Positions 27,887-36,518 of a stretch of 64,000 nt of DNA are shown here, piece by piece. The position numbers and the translations under genes were made by a program. Under the pieces are notes generated by a model. The model saw nothing but the letters and a program-made list of their open reading frames with translations, made no database searches and was not told the origin of the DNA. Source of the DNA: Vibrio gangliei (GTDB lineage: Bacteria > Pseudomonadota > Gammaproteobacteria > Enterobacterales > Vibrionaceae); assembly GCF_026001925.1 (NCBI RefSeq), contig NZ_AP021870.1:889457-953456 (forward strand). The letters run 5' to 3'. The number at the start of each line of letters is the position of its first letter. Position 1 is the first letter of the stretch.

Positions 27887-29149
27887 ATGACCACATCCAC
27901 ACCGCAATCACTATCTAACTTGCCGAAAAGTACCTTATTCGTTTTGTATTTCATCATCTTTTTAGGCTCGGCAGGCTTTTTCATTACCATTCCAGCGTAT
28001 GTGAATTTATTCTTAACCGATCATTCGTTAGCGATTGCACAAGCCATGCCATTGGAAGAACGCCGAACCTTATTTGGTACCGTGATGTCAGCAGCGCCTT
28101 TTATTTCTATGTTCTTTACGCCGTTTATTGCCCGCTTTGCCGACCGTTACAGCCGTAAAACCGTTGCGGCAATATGTTTGATTGTGGCGGCGATTGGTTT
28201 TGTTATGCCAATTTACGCCATCATTGTCGGCTCGATTGCATTGCTATTTGCGGGCAATATGATCAACAGTTTAGGTTCAGCCAGTCAGCCGATTGCGCAA
28301 GCGATTTTAGCCGACAACAGCGAAGGCAAAACCAAAACCACCTTGATGAGTTTAGTGGCGGTCGTGATGACAGCTGCCATGTCATTTGGCCCGGCATTAG
28401 GCAGTAAGTTATCGGCAATGTATGGCCCACAAGCGCCATTTTATGCCTGCTTATTGATTGCAGTCGTGTGCTTTGTTTTACTGCATTTGGTGCGCCTACC
28501 TAAACAAACGCCGATTCAGCATGAAAATGTTTTATCCATTGGTGCACCTTTAGCTCGTAGCCAAAAAGGTTTACTGCCATGTTTGGCGATTGTGTTCTTA
28601 TGCCAAGTCAGCTGGAGCCTGTATTTCCAAAACATCAACTTTATCTTGCCGCAAAAATGGCAGCTTTCAGTTGAAGGCGAATTTTACCAATATTTTATGC
28701 TGACGATTGGGATTGTCATGATGGCCTCTTTACTGTTTGTGCCTCGTTTAATATTGGCGAAATTCAGCCTAACCCGAGCGCTGAGAGTGGTGCTGTCTGG
28801 CGCAGCCATTGGTATGTTGCTGCTTGCCTTTACCCCAACGCCGGTGACCCATGTGATTGCGATGATTGTGACCTCGGTATTAGTCGCCAGCTCATTCCCG
28901 CTCTACATTACCGCTTTATCTGATCGCGCCTCCAATCAAGACCAAGGTTGGGCAATGGCGTTATCGAGCGCGATGGTAGGACTCGCCTGGACGCTAACCG
29001 GCTACTTAACGGCGATTATGGTCAATGTAAACTTGATCCTACCAACTTTAGTGGCGGCGGTTGGTTACGTGCTGGCCGTATTGCTAGTGCCTCGCAATCA
29101 AACCAAAGTGATGACGGATAACAACGGCAATATTGAGGCAAACGCATGA
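27887..29149 (+). CDS. MFS transporter
   Basis: 420 residues, 12 helices. Motif A is seen as RFADRYSRKTVAAI between helices 2 and 3 and the motif C region as GNMINSLGSASQPI. I cannot tell import from export. The stop overlaps the start of the M23-fold gene (ATGA), so the two are translationally coupled; that partner suggests a specialised, non-drug role. GGGAG precedes the ATG. Divergent from the DUF2946-PepSY pair, with 158 bp between. Confidence 0.9.
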   Translation: MTTSTPQSLSNLPKSTLFVLYFIIFLGSAGFFITIPAYVNLFLTDHSLAIAQAMPLEERRTLFGTVMSAAPFISMFFTPFIARFADRYSRKTVAAICLIVAAIGFVMPIYAIIVGSIALLFAGNMINSLGSASQPIAQAILADNSEGKTKTTLMSLVAVVMTAAMSFGPALGSKLSAMYGPQAPFYACLLIAVVCFVLLHLVRLPKQTPIQHENVLSIGAPLARSQKGLLPCLAIVFLCQVSWSLYFQNINFILPQKWQLSVEGEFYQYFMLTIGIVMMASLLFVPRLILAKFSLTRALRVVLSGAAIGMLLLAFTPTPVTHVIAMIVTSVLVASSFPLYITALSDRASNQDQGWAMALSSAMVGLAWTLTGYLTAIMVNVNLILPTLVAAVGYVLAVLLVPRNQTKVMTDNNGNIEANA

Positions 29150-29838
29150 GTATTGAACATCAGCTTGATGCATTCGAGCAAACCCTCAAGCAGCATGAGT
29201 TTCATCCGGTGATTGTGCCGGAACTGCAATTTGGCAAAGGGCTGATTGTCGACCTTTCACCAAGCAGCGAGATCTGGAAAAAGGTCACCGATGAACATGA
29301 CTTTTCAGCTGAGATAAAACGCCAAGTAGCAGAAACTGGCGCAGTGGTTGAAATCGGCCGCTACGCCGAGCAGCGCATGATTTATCAAGACACCGAGAAC
29401 TTTGAACATACCGAGTCACGCACTTTGCACATCGGCCTCGATCTTGGTATTCCAGCGGGCAATTCTGTTTTTGCGCCAATACAAGGTGAAGTTGTCGCGT
29501 TTGCCAATCGTCAAATACAAGGCGATTACGGCCCGGTGATCATTTTACGCCACCAGCTTGAAGGCCACATTTTCCATACGCTTTATGGCCATTTGGCTAC
29601 CTCTTCGCTGCAAGATTTATATATTGGAAAAATAATTCAAGCCGGAGAAGCGTTTGCAACCATTGGCACGTATGACGAAAATGGCGGCTGGGCCACGCAT
29701 CTTCACTTTCAAATCATTCGAGATTTAGGTGAGTATTTAGATGATTACCCAGGCGTAGTCGATCCCAAACAGGCTGACTTTTATCTACGCAACTGCCCAA
29801 ACCCGAATTGGATATTGGGCAGAAGCGATTTAGCTTGA
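29146..29838 (+). CDS. Cytosolic M23-fold (LytM-like) metallopeptidase-family protein
   Basis: 230 residues, no signal peptide or membrane helix. The LytM fold carries a full zinc set: H95 and D99 (HIGLDLG), H149 (LYGHL) and H185-x-H187 (THLHFQI). Most M23 enzymes are exported and cut peptidoglycan; this one should stay in the cytosol. The stretch ENGGWATHLHFQII and the surrounding sequence resemble the middle M23 domain found in large phosphotransferase-M23-class III aminotransferase fusion proteins, as I remember them. Coupled to an MFS gene by ATGA overlap. Substrate unknown; cell-wall turnover peptides or an unrelated small molecule are possible. Confidence 0.85.
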   Translation: MSIEHQLDAFEQTLKQHEFHPVIVPELQFGKGLIVDLSPSSEIWKKVTDEHDFSAEIKRQVAETGAVVEIGRYAEQRMIYQDTENFEHTESRTLHIGLDLGIPAGNSVFAPIQGEVVAFANRQIQGDYGPVIILRHQLEGHIFHTLYGHLATSSLQDLYIGKIIQAGEAFATIGTYDENGGWATHLHFQIIRDLGEYLDDYPGVVDPKQADFYLRNCPNPNWILGRSDLA

Positions 29839-30018
29839 GCCCTTTATGCCCAAACCGTATGAGCATATAACTCACTGATCTGAACAAAATCACAGAAAGT
29901 CTCTGTCCTACCTTTTAATATTAATAAATAACCTAATATCTATTGATAACCTTCGTACTGAAGCGACAGCTCCAATGACTTGGGCTATACAAACTGGGTA
30001 CACACAATAAAAGGGAAG

Positions 30019-30876
30019 ATGATGACAAACGAATATATTCCACCAAAAGTTTGGACCAACGAACAACAAGGCGGCACTTGGGGGAGCATTAACCGCCCGG
30101 AAGCGGGTGCGCGTTTTGAGCGTGAATTGCCAATCGGTGAGCACCCAATTCAACTGTATTCAATGGGCACACCAAACGGCCAAAAAGTCACGATTCTACT
30201 TGAAGAACTACTCGCAAAAGGCGTCACTGAAGCCGAATACGATGCATTTCTAATCAAGATTGGCGACAGCGACCAATTCTCATCTGGCTTTGTCGAAGTG
30301 AATCCAAATTCCAAGATTCCAGCCATGGTGGATCGCAGCGGTAGTGAGCCAATCAACGTGTTTGAGTCTGGCTCTATCTTGCTGTATTTGGCAGAAAAGT
30401 TTGGTCACTTCATCCCGAAAGAGATCGTCGATCGCACTAAAGTGTTGAACTGGTTATTCTGGCTGCAAGGCTCAGCTCCGTATCTTGGTGGCGGCTTTGG
30501 TCATTTCTACCACTACGCACCAGAAAAATATGAATACCCAATCAACCGCTTTACCATGGAAGCGAAACGTCAGCTAGACGTACTCGACAAACAACTGGCG
30601 AATAACACCTACATTGCTGGTGAAGAGTACAGCATCGCTGACATCGCCATTTGGCCTTGGTATGGCAACTTAGTGCTGCACAATTCATATCAAGCGGCTG
30701 AGTTTTTGCAAGTTCAAGATTACAAACACGTACAGCGCTGGGCTAAAACGATTTTAGAGCGCCCTGCCGTACAACGTGGCCGCATCGTCAACAAACCGAT
30801 GGGCGAACCGTGGGAAGCGATTGAAGAACGCCACAGCGCGGCGGATATCGATAAAGCACTGAGCTTAAAGCCTTAA
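30019..30876 (+). CDS. yghU: Glutathione S-transferase YghU-like
   Basis: 285 residues. N-terminal extension (EYIPPKVWTNEQQGGTWGSINRP) typical of YghU/YfcG-type disulfide-bond oxidoreductases, thioredoxin-like domain with IQLYSMGTPNGQKVTILLEE, glutathione-binding NPNSKIPAMVD and ESGSILLYLAEK, then the all-helical C-terminal domain. These enzymes bind two glutathiones and reduce organic peroxides or disulfides. ATG 30019 with AGGGAAG upstream (a second ATG follows at once). Monocistronic, with a strong terminator. Confidence 0.95.
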   Translation: MMTNEYIPPKVWTNEQQGGTWGSINRPEAGARFERELPIGEHPIQLYSMGTPNGQKVTILLEELLAKGVTEAEYDAFLIKIGDSDQFSSGFVEVNPNSKIPAMVDRSGSEPINVFESGSILLYLAEKFGHFIPKEIVDRTKVLNWLFWLQGSAPYLGGGFGHFYHYAPEKYEYPINRFTMEAKRQLDVLDKQLANNTYIAGEEYSIADIAIWPWYGNLVLHNSYQAAEFLQVQDYKHVQRWAKTILERPAVQRGRIVNKPMGEPWEAIEERHSAADIDKALSLKP

Positions 30877-30901
30877 GAATTCAATCTTAGTGTAAACAAC
30901 C

Positions 30902-30937
30902 ATCCCCCAATCGCATGGCTGTTGGGGGATTTTTTTA
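30902..30937 (+). terminator. Terminator of yghU
   Basis: 9-bp GC-rich stem (ATCCCCCAA / TTGGGGGAT) followed by seven T residues. Confidence 0.92.
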
Positions 30938-30950
30938 AAATGAATCGATA

Positions 30951-30987
30951 ATAAAAAATCCCCAACCTGAAAAATCAAAGTTAGGGA
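30951..30987 (-). terminator. Terminator of the HTH gene
   Basis: Minus strand: TCCCTAAC pairs with GTTGGGGA (one G-T pair), followed by six T residues; ends the convergent 118-aa HTH gene. Confidence 0.65.
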
Positions 30988-31011
30988 CTTCAATATCATT
31001 AAAGTAAGTGC

Positions 31012-31368
31012 TTACTTCTGCTTAGCTACCTTACAGCAATAATCAATGATTACTTGGTTGCCATCAATCTGTACATTTTGAATTTCACCATCAATACTGA
31101 TGCGGTTTTGTAAGTAGACGACAGCATTTTCAGGTGCGATTTGATTTTTGAGTGACGGCAAAATGGTATGAGGTTCAATATCGAGTTGCTGAAAAAAACG
31201 GCTGATGAAGCTTTTGGTTAGCTCACCTTTACCACGGATCATGTCTGAAAACTCACCGATAGTCATGCCTAAACGTTTTGCCATGTCCATTTGGGTTAAA
31301 TGACGTTTGGCCTTTTGCGACATCCATAAATTATATAGCGCTTCTCTGTCTTGTTCGGTGTATTCCAT
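31012..31368 (-). CDS. Small HTH (Cro/CI-type) regulator
   Basis: 118 residues. HTH of the XRE family at about 21-70 (LTQMDMAKRLGMTIGEFSDMIRGKGELTKSFISRFFQQL), then a short C-terminal domain with a beta-rich part (VYLQNRISIDGEIQNVQIDGNQVIIDYCCKV) that may dimerise. Monocistronic with its own terminator. Target unknown; similar stand-alone regulators are common in vibrios. Confidence 0.85.
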   Translation of the reverse strand: MEYTEQDREALYNLWMSQKAKRHLTQMDMAKRLGMTIGEFSDMIRGKGELTKSFISRFFQQLDIEPHTILPSLKNQIAPENAVVYLQNRISIDGEIQNVQIDGNQVIIDYCCKVAKQK

Positions 31369-31514
31369 TTTGTTTTTGTCCTTGCGTAAGCCCCGTTATA
31401 TCGAGACTTCTGAGTAATAATCAACTCACTATACGGTGACAAAAACCAGTAAAAACCATGTCATCAAGACGTCAGAGTTTGTTCAGGGAATTTAAAAAGC
31501 AGACACAAAAGTGA

Positions 31515-31988
31515 TTAACCTTTCACAAACTTGAATTTTGTCTCACTTCGGGCTTGCAACCACAGGCCACTCGCCTTCATTAAATAGCCAAATAAACCAC
31601 CAATCAGCAGCGATGGAATCACCAATTGCCAGTTACCATTTGCGGCAAAAGTGGCACAAGCGCCAATGAAGGTGCCAGGAATAAAACTCAGCCAGGATTT
31701 CTTGGCTTGAATACACATAAAAAACGACACCAACGCCGTCAACATATAACCAAGAATGTCACTGCCCAGCCATTGTGAACCATGAATGATCACCAACGCC
31801 CAAGCCACACCCGCTAGATTGGTTGCCAAACTCACGCCTAGCCCTTTTACACCTTGAATTGGAGAGGCAAAGTAACTCGTACAACCAAGAAAACCCGCCC
31901 AAGAAAGTAAACCTAATGAAATGGCTACCCAGCCCCAAATGCCAGACAGTAATCCGGTAGTTAAAGAAATGGCAAATAAAGTCGACAT
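31515..31988 (-). CDS. DUF1097 inner-membrane protein (YcdZ-like)
   Basis: 157 residues, four to five helices, with the family opening GLLSGIWGWVAISLGLLSWAGFLGCTSYFA and a later HGSQWLGSDILGY. DUF1097 proteins are small inner-membrane proteins of unknown function. Monocistronic; no terminator seen. Confidence 0.85.
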   Translation of the reverse strand: MSTLFAISLTTGLLSGIWGWVAISLGLLSWAGFLGCTSYFASPIQGVKGLGVSLATNLAGVAWALVIIHGSQWLGSDILGYMLTALVSFFMCIQAKKSWLSFIPGTFIGACATFAANGNWQLVIPSLLIGGLFGYLMKASGLWLQARSETKFKFVKG

Positions 31989-32182
31989 GACGCCTCACAA
32001 AGCGATGAAAAAATAAAGGGCAGACTAAGAGAGAGTCGGTATAAAATAAGCCGAATAGATCACAAATTTCATGAAAGGATTTTTCTGATTACATCAAACT
32101 GATAACGCAAGCGATTAGCTCACTTCAATAGAATGAATTGCACTCTTACGTTCATCTTGCGTAAATAATGTCATCAATTGAA

Positions 32183-33061
32183 TTACACACGACTTTTAAT
32201 GCGTTCAAACTGAGTAATAAACACAATCGATGCCATCATAATAGCCGCGCCAAACCATAAGTTTCCAGTCGGCACCCAACCGAACACCAGCCAACCTAAG
32301 AAAACATTAAACGGCAATTTTGCCAAATCAAACGGCTGTACAAAAGAAGCATCGGCCACCGCATAAGCCTTAACAATCGCCCACTGCGCCAGTGCTGTTA
32401 AAATCCCTGCGCCAATCAACAAACCCCAGACATTCCAACCGGTCGGTGTTGACCATTCTGGCAAAGCTAAAAATAGATTAAACGGCGTCAGTAATAGCAA
32501 TAAATACACCACCATGGTTGATGGGGAGTCGTTAACCGACATTTTCTTCACCATTAAGGAGTAACACGCCCAGAAAAATGCCGCGCCAACAGGCAATAAT
32601 GTTGCCCAACTGAAAGCATCAGACCAAGGCTCAAGAATGATCATCGCTCCCGCAAACCCCGCCCAGGTCGCAAGCCATCGTGCCCAACCGACGTTTTCTT
32701 TTAATAAAATGCCTGAGCCTACCGTCGCAAATAGTGGTGAGGTCATTAGCAGCGCAATGCCTTGCCAAATCGGCACCGGATACGCCAATGCCCAAAACCA
32801 CAATTGAATGCCGATGACAGATAAAAACACCCGAAACGCATGCCAACCAAAGTGCTTAGTATAAAGCGAACGGCGAATACCCAAGGTTTTGAGGTACGGC
32901 ATAATCGCCACCAGCGCAATCCCATATTGCAGCAGTGCCACAGTAGTAGAAGGCAATGAAAAAGTAATACTGATGTACTGGGCAATGCTGTTCACTAAAG
33001 CAAAAGATAAGCCTGCAATCAGCATCCAAGTTGCGCCGAGCACAGGAGAATGGTTTGGCAT
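32183..33061 (-). CDS. EamA-family (DMT) transporter
   Basis: 292 residues, ten helices in two EamA repeats, each with the family pattern (first LGATWMLIAGLSFALVNSIAQYIS; second WATLLPVGAAFFWACYSLMVKK). ATG 33061 preferred; a TTG eight codons upstream is in frame. Family members export amino acids, metabolites or nucleotide sugars; the substrate here cannot be predicted. Confidence 0.88.
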   Translation of the reverse strand: MPNHSPVLGATWMLIAGLSFALVNSIAQYISITFSLPSTTVALLQYGIALVAIMPYLKTLGIRRSLYTKHFGWHAFRVFLSVIGIQLWFWALAYPVPIWQGIALLMTSPLFATVGSGILLKENVGWARWLATWAGFAGAMIILEPWSDAFSWATLLPVGAAFFWACYSLMVKKMSVNDSPSTMVVYLLLLLTPFNLFLALPEWSTPTGWNVWGLLIGAGILTALAQWAIVKAYAVADASFVQPFDLAKLPFNVFLGWLVFGWVPTGNLWFGAAIMMASIVFITQFERIKSRV

Positions 33062-33149
33062 GTCGTGGTTCTCAATAATGGGCAAAAATAAAGGGAAACA
33101 AATAATAAAGAGAGGTTATGGAAATTGCTAGTCTATGGGCGGGTTTCGG

Positions 33150-33292
33150 ACGCTTCGCGTTTGGTTTCTCGTATCTAGGTAAAGCGAAGCTAAGAGAATG
33201 ACAGGTTTTCTAACTTAAAACAGGGCATGAATAAATTGCTCCAGCCTTGTCATCCCGCACATGAGCCTAAGCGAAGAAGATGCGGGATCTGG
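33150..33292. repeat. Inverted-repeat elements in a gene-free stretch
   Basis: The 486-bp gap 33062-33547 has two inverted repeats. One is GCTTCGC...GCGAAGC (about 33150-33190). The other is ATCCCGCA...TGCGGGAT (33252-33259 and 33281-33288), framed by CCAG/CTGG. The second looks like a dispersed REP-type element, as often found in vibrios. No gene is supported in the gap apart from the short echo at 33330-33351. Confidence 0.5.
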
Positions 33293-33329
33293 CTTTCAAG
33301 CAAATTGAGCTAACGAGATGGCTAGCTCG

Positions 33330-33351
33330 ATATTGGGTAGAAGTGATTTAG
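33330..33351 (+). pseudogene. Short remnant resembling the end of the M23-fold gene
   Basis: 22 bases here match 29812-29833 (the last codons of the M23-fold gene, peptide ILGRSDL) at 20 positions, and read the same peptide in one frame. It is the only similarity found and no further homology extends to either side. May be the scar of a former second copy, or chance. Confidence 0.3.
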
Positions 33352-33547
33352 TGACTTTGCTAAATTAGCTTCTGGAGGATTATCTGAAGTATTGCAAAGC
33401 TCCTGGTCGATTGCACAAATTCACTTATCTACTGCAACTATAGCCCCTCTGTCCAAAACGCGACGATTTTCGTCAACTTCCATTCAGATATCATTCACAT
33501 AGTCTTCTAGCATGAACTTTTCTCAACAAAGAAAGGACAAATTAATA

Positions 33548-35230
33548 ATGTTAGAAATGCCATCAAAAAAATACCGAGCAGCTCCTGTTATCAACTTTCC
33601 ACAGAGAACCTGGCCATCAAATATATTAGACAAAGCCCCTCGCTGGTGCTCAACCGATTTGCGAGATGGTAATCAATCTTTATCTAACCCAATGAATATT
33701 GATAAAAAACTGAAGCTCTTTCACCACTTAGTTGAATGCGGATTCAAGGAGATTGAGGTTGCATTCCCATCAGCATCGCAAACGGATTTTGACTTTGTTC
33801 GATGTCTGATCGAGAACGAGTTAATTCCAGGTGATGTTACTATTCAGGTGATTACGCAATCCAGATCGGACTTGATTGAGCGAACAATTGATTCTCTAAC
33901 AGGGGCGTCTAAGGCCATAGTCCATTTGTACAATGCTACAGCTCCATCTTTTAGAGATATTGTTTTTTCTCAGGATAAAATGTCTACTCTAGAACTTGCT
34001 GTAAATGGAGCTAAACAGATTAAAGCCTTATGTGAAAAACGACCTGAAACTGAATGGACTCTTGAGTATTCACCAGAAACATTCAATTTTACGGAATCCG
34101 AGTTTGCACTTGAAATCTGTGAAGCAGTAGCGTCAGTATGGCAGCCAAGTAAGACACGGCAGCTTATCATTAACCTGCCAACAACCGTTGAATGTAACAC
34201 TCCTAACGTTTTTGCAGACCAGATTGAACACTTCATAAATACATTTAGTTCATTAGAGCACGTGACAATCAGTGTTCATCCTCATAATGATCGAGGTACA
34301 GGTGTTGCTAGTGCCGAACTCGCCATGCTAGCAGGAGCGACTCGGGTCGAAGGTTGTTTATTCGGGAACGGTGAACGTACAGGCAATGTTGACTTGGTCA
34401 CACTCGCGCTAAACCTTTATTCACAAGGCATTGATCCTAAATTGCGCTTTCATGACATTCGGCATACGGTTGAACTCGTCGAGCAGTGTAACGAAATCCC
34501 TGTTCACCCGCGTCATCCATATGCTGGAAGGCTCGTTTTCACCGCCTTTTCGGGCTCTCATCAAGATGCCATTAAAAAAGGATTTTCTTCGTATAGCTCT
34601 AAGTTGAAGACCTTCTGGGATATCCCTTATTTGCCGATAGACCCTATGGATTTGGGGTGTAACTATGAAAAAGTGATTCGTGTAAATAGTCAATCAGGTA
34701 AGAGTGGTGCCGCATGGTTACTGCAAGAAAACCACGGATTGTTACTGCCTAAAATGCTCCAAGCCGATTTGAGTAAAAAAGTGAAAAGTCATACCGATAG
34801 ATCGGGATGTGAAATTAATCTTTCGGAATTATGGCAACTATTCAGACAGTCTTATGGTCTAGTGAGTAACCCGACCATAAGCTTGCAGAGCTATCACAGC
34901 CAAACAACAGAGATTGGCCAAAAAATTGAAGCCAAAATTCATCACAACAACAAAATGATAGGATGTGTTGGTTCTGGGAATGGTCTAATGTCTGCGTTGC
35001 TAAAAGGGTTAATGGAACAATATGGTCTGCAGGTAAATATCGTTGACTATCACGAGCATACTCTCGGTTCACGAACCCAAAGTAAGGCGGCCTGTTATGT
35101 GCAGCTACAGTCTGCGATTTCTAACGTGAGCTTTTTTGGCGTCGCAATTGAAGAAGATGCAACAAAAGCGTCTCTACAAGCATTGTTGAATGCCTACTCT
35201 AATTCACTACAGACTAACTTAGCGCTTTAA
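33548..35230 (+). CDS. LeuA-type synthase (2-isopropylmalate synthase, long form)
   Basis: 560 residues from ATG 33548 (AAAGGA upstream; an earlier in-frame ATG at 33512 has none). Full catalytic (TIM-barrel) domain: STDLRDGNQSL at the start, metal ligands in VHPHNDRGTG, GCLFGNGERTGNVD, then linker and a C-terminal LeuA allosteric domain (about 430-555). The length and the opening (APRWCSTDLRDGNQSL) suit the yeast-type/class II LeuA, probably making 2-isopropylmalate from acetyl-CoA and 2-oxoisovalerate; a related 2-oxoacid cannot be excluded. No leuBCD next to it, so it is probably a paralogue with a special role. Overlaps the AraC stop by 4 nt, tail to tail. Confidence 0.88.
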   Translation: MLEMPSKKYRAAPVINFPQRTWPSNILDKAPRWCSTDLRDGNQSLSNPMNIDKKLKLFHHLVECGFKEIEVAFPSASQTDFDFVRCLIENELIPGDVTIQVITQSRSDLIERTIDSLTGASKAIVHLYNATAPSFRDIVFSQDKMSTLELAVNGAKQIKALCEKRPETEWTLEYSPETFNFTESEFALEICEAVASVWQPSKTRQLIINLPTTVECNTPNVFADQIEHFINTFSSLEHVTISVHPHNDRGTGVASAELAMLAGATRVEGCLFGNGERTGNVDLVTLALNLYSQGIDPKLRFHDIRHTVELVEQCNEIPVHPRHPYAGRLVFTAFSGSHQDAIKKGFSSYSSKLKTFWDIPYLPIDPMDLGCNYEKVIRVNSQSGKSGAAWLLQENHGLLLPKMLQADLSKKVKSHTDRSGCEINLSELWQLFRQSYGLVSNPTISLQSYHSQTTEIGQKIEAKIHHNNKMIGCVGSGNGLMSALLKGLMEQYGLQVNIVDYHEHTLGSRTQSKAACYVQLQSAISNVSFFGVAIEEDATKASLQALLNAYSNSLQTNLAL

Positions 35231-36003
35231 TCTTGTTCTAATGGATTAACCATCGGACAATATTCCCTCGGAGACAGCCCCGTTCGACTTTTAAACATCG
35301 CGCTAAATGCGCTAGGGCTGTCATATCCAATCGCTAATGCAGCATCTAACACACTGCACCCGCTGGCTAAAAGTTCAGACGCATGTAGTAATCGTTTCTG
35401 ACGCAGCCACTCTGTGAACGTTAGACCTAGCTCTTGCTGAAACCGACGAGAAACAGTTCTTTCACTTTGGCCCAAATACTTGGCAGCATCTGAAGCTGTC
35501 CACGGGTGTGAAAGACGCTCAGATACGTTTTTACAGAGCATGACCAATGCTTCGGTTTTTGGGTTGGGGAGATAAAAATCAATGGGGTTTAGCAAACGTA
35601 ATTCATCAAGTATTAGTTCAAATATTCGTTCTTCTCGCGTTCCAGCTATCCGAATATCAGGTAGAGATACGGCCTCAACAATTAAACTGGTCAGCAACGA
35701 CGAAACTTTCGATAGCACACAGGTATTGGGAAGGTCTGCCCTGGCCATAGGATCAACAAAAAGCGTACGAACTCGAACGTCCCCCGTAGTTCTGAGGCTG
35801 TGTGAGATACCTGCAGGTATCCATAGCCCTTGATTCGTTGTCACAACCCACGACTCTGATTGTGTATCCACTCGAATAACACCGTTTAAAGCATGTAAAA
35901 ACTGAGCGCACTGATGAGTATGGGGTGGTTCTACATCCCCATGAGCATAATTGTGTGCATATGCCAGTATTTGAGGGGCCAACGTTTCGTTACAAAACTT
36001 CAT
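35227..36003 (-). CDS. AraC-family regulator (cupin N-terminus)
   Basis: 258 residues: an N-terminal cupin sensor (HGDVEPPHTHQCAQFLHALNG, GLWIPAGISHSLRTTG) and a C-terminal double HTH (LGQSERTVSRRFQQELGLTFTEWLRQKRLLHASELL and VLDAALAIGYDSPSAFSAMFKSRTGLSPREY). Convergent with the LeuA-type gene and overlapping its end, so the pair probably interacts functionally or the regulator acts elsewhere. Upstream at 36123-36138 lies a 16-bp palindrome that may be its operator. Confidence 0.9.
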   Translation of the reverse strand: MKFCNETLAPQILAYAHNYAHGDVEPPHTHQCAQFLHALNGVIRVDTQSESWVVTTNQGLWIPAGISHSLRTTGDVRVRTLFVDPMARADLPNTCVLSKVSSLLTSLIVEAVSLPDIRIAGTREERIFELILDELRLLNPIDFYLPNPKTEALVMLCKNVSERLSHPWTASDAAKYLGQSERTVSRRFQQELGLTFTEWLRQKRLLHASELLASGCSVLDAALAIGYDSPSAFSAMFKSRTGLSPREYCPMVNPLEQD

Positions 36004-36122
36004 AAATACTCGAGTAAATCCTTATACTGAATGAAAAAATAATGTAACGAACTTATCCAGAATTATCCAGAAGAAAGATAATCTCTGTTTTTCTACTGAA
36101 TTGTCCTTTAGACATTTAGCCA

Positions 36123-36138
36123 GTAGACATATGTCTAC
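36123..36138. promoter_or_regulatory. 16-bp perfect palindrome
   Basis: GTAGACATATGTCTAC, 120 bp upstream of the AraC gene; a related half (TTTAGACAT) lies 15 bases before it. Candidate operator, regulator unknown. Confidence 0.4.
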
Positions 36139-36252
36139 AACTAAACTGGTATTAGGTAAATTAGGGCAAACGTCGATACTCAGGAGCGTCGTGAGTGAAG
36201 GGTCTGAATTGAAATGGGGCAGAAATAAGTTAACCACATCACCCCTTCCCAA

Positions 36253-36513
36253 CCTCCCTTGGCTTCAAATATTACCGCCAAGATATTTTCATTGGCAAAG
36301 GGAGGGAGTTGTTAGAGCGCGCTTTTTGTTTATCTCAAACAACCTCTCACACAAAAAAAAGCGAAGCTACCGTGCTTCGCCTTTAGTGAAAGTTAGAAGT
36401 TGTTACTTACTACAACCCCATTCCCTTTTTACCTGCCTCATTAAGCATGTCGAAGGTAAAGCGGCCTTGCCAGTTTTGCTCGTAGTCTTCACGTGGGAAA
36501 TTGGGCGGTGCCA
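36253..36513. repeat. Direct repeat, left copy (of 38796-39054)
   Basis: About 260 bp, roughly 90% identical by eye to the right copy. The central part, from the terminator hairpin to the last codons of the DUF1479 frame (about 110 bases), differs at two positions. Contains an inverted repeat (CCTCCCTT/AAGGGAGG), a terminator and a truncated DUF1479 3' end. The remaining sequence from 36004 to here holds no gene. Confidence 0.92.
36353..36383 (-). terminator. Terminator in left repeat copy
   Basis: Minus strand: GCGAAGC/GCTTCGC stem with a 6-nt loop followed by eight T residues. It now serves the amidase-qnr operon, having arrived as part of the duplicated DUF1479 tail. Confidence 0.85.
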
Positions 36514-36518
36514 ATACC
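36410..36518 (-). pseudogene. Truncated 3' end of a DUF1479 gene
   Basis: Read on the minus strand, the last 30-odd codons of a DUF1479 protein are present (peptide PPNFPREDYEQNWQGRF and then FTFDMLNEAGKKGMGL, stop). Compared with the intact gene at 38950-40212 it has D to N and K to Q changes and ends one residue earlier. The upstream part of the gene is absent: the amidase stop codon lies directly before it. The changes suggest the two copies came from different strains. Confidence 0.9.

Noticed and set aside
30872..30886. The 14-mer CCTTAAGAATTCAA occurs at the ends of yghU and the amidase gene
   Set aside because: A 14-base match between two places in 64 kb is expected by chance; no further homology around it.
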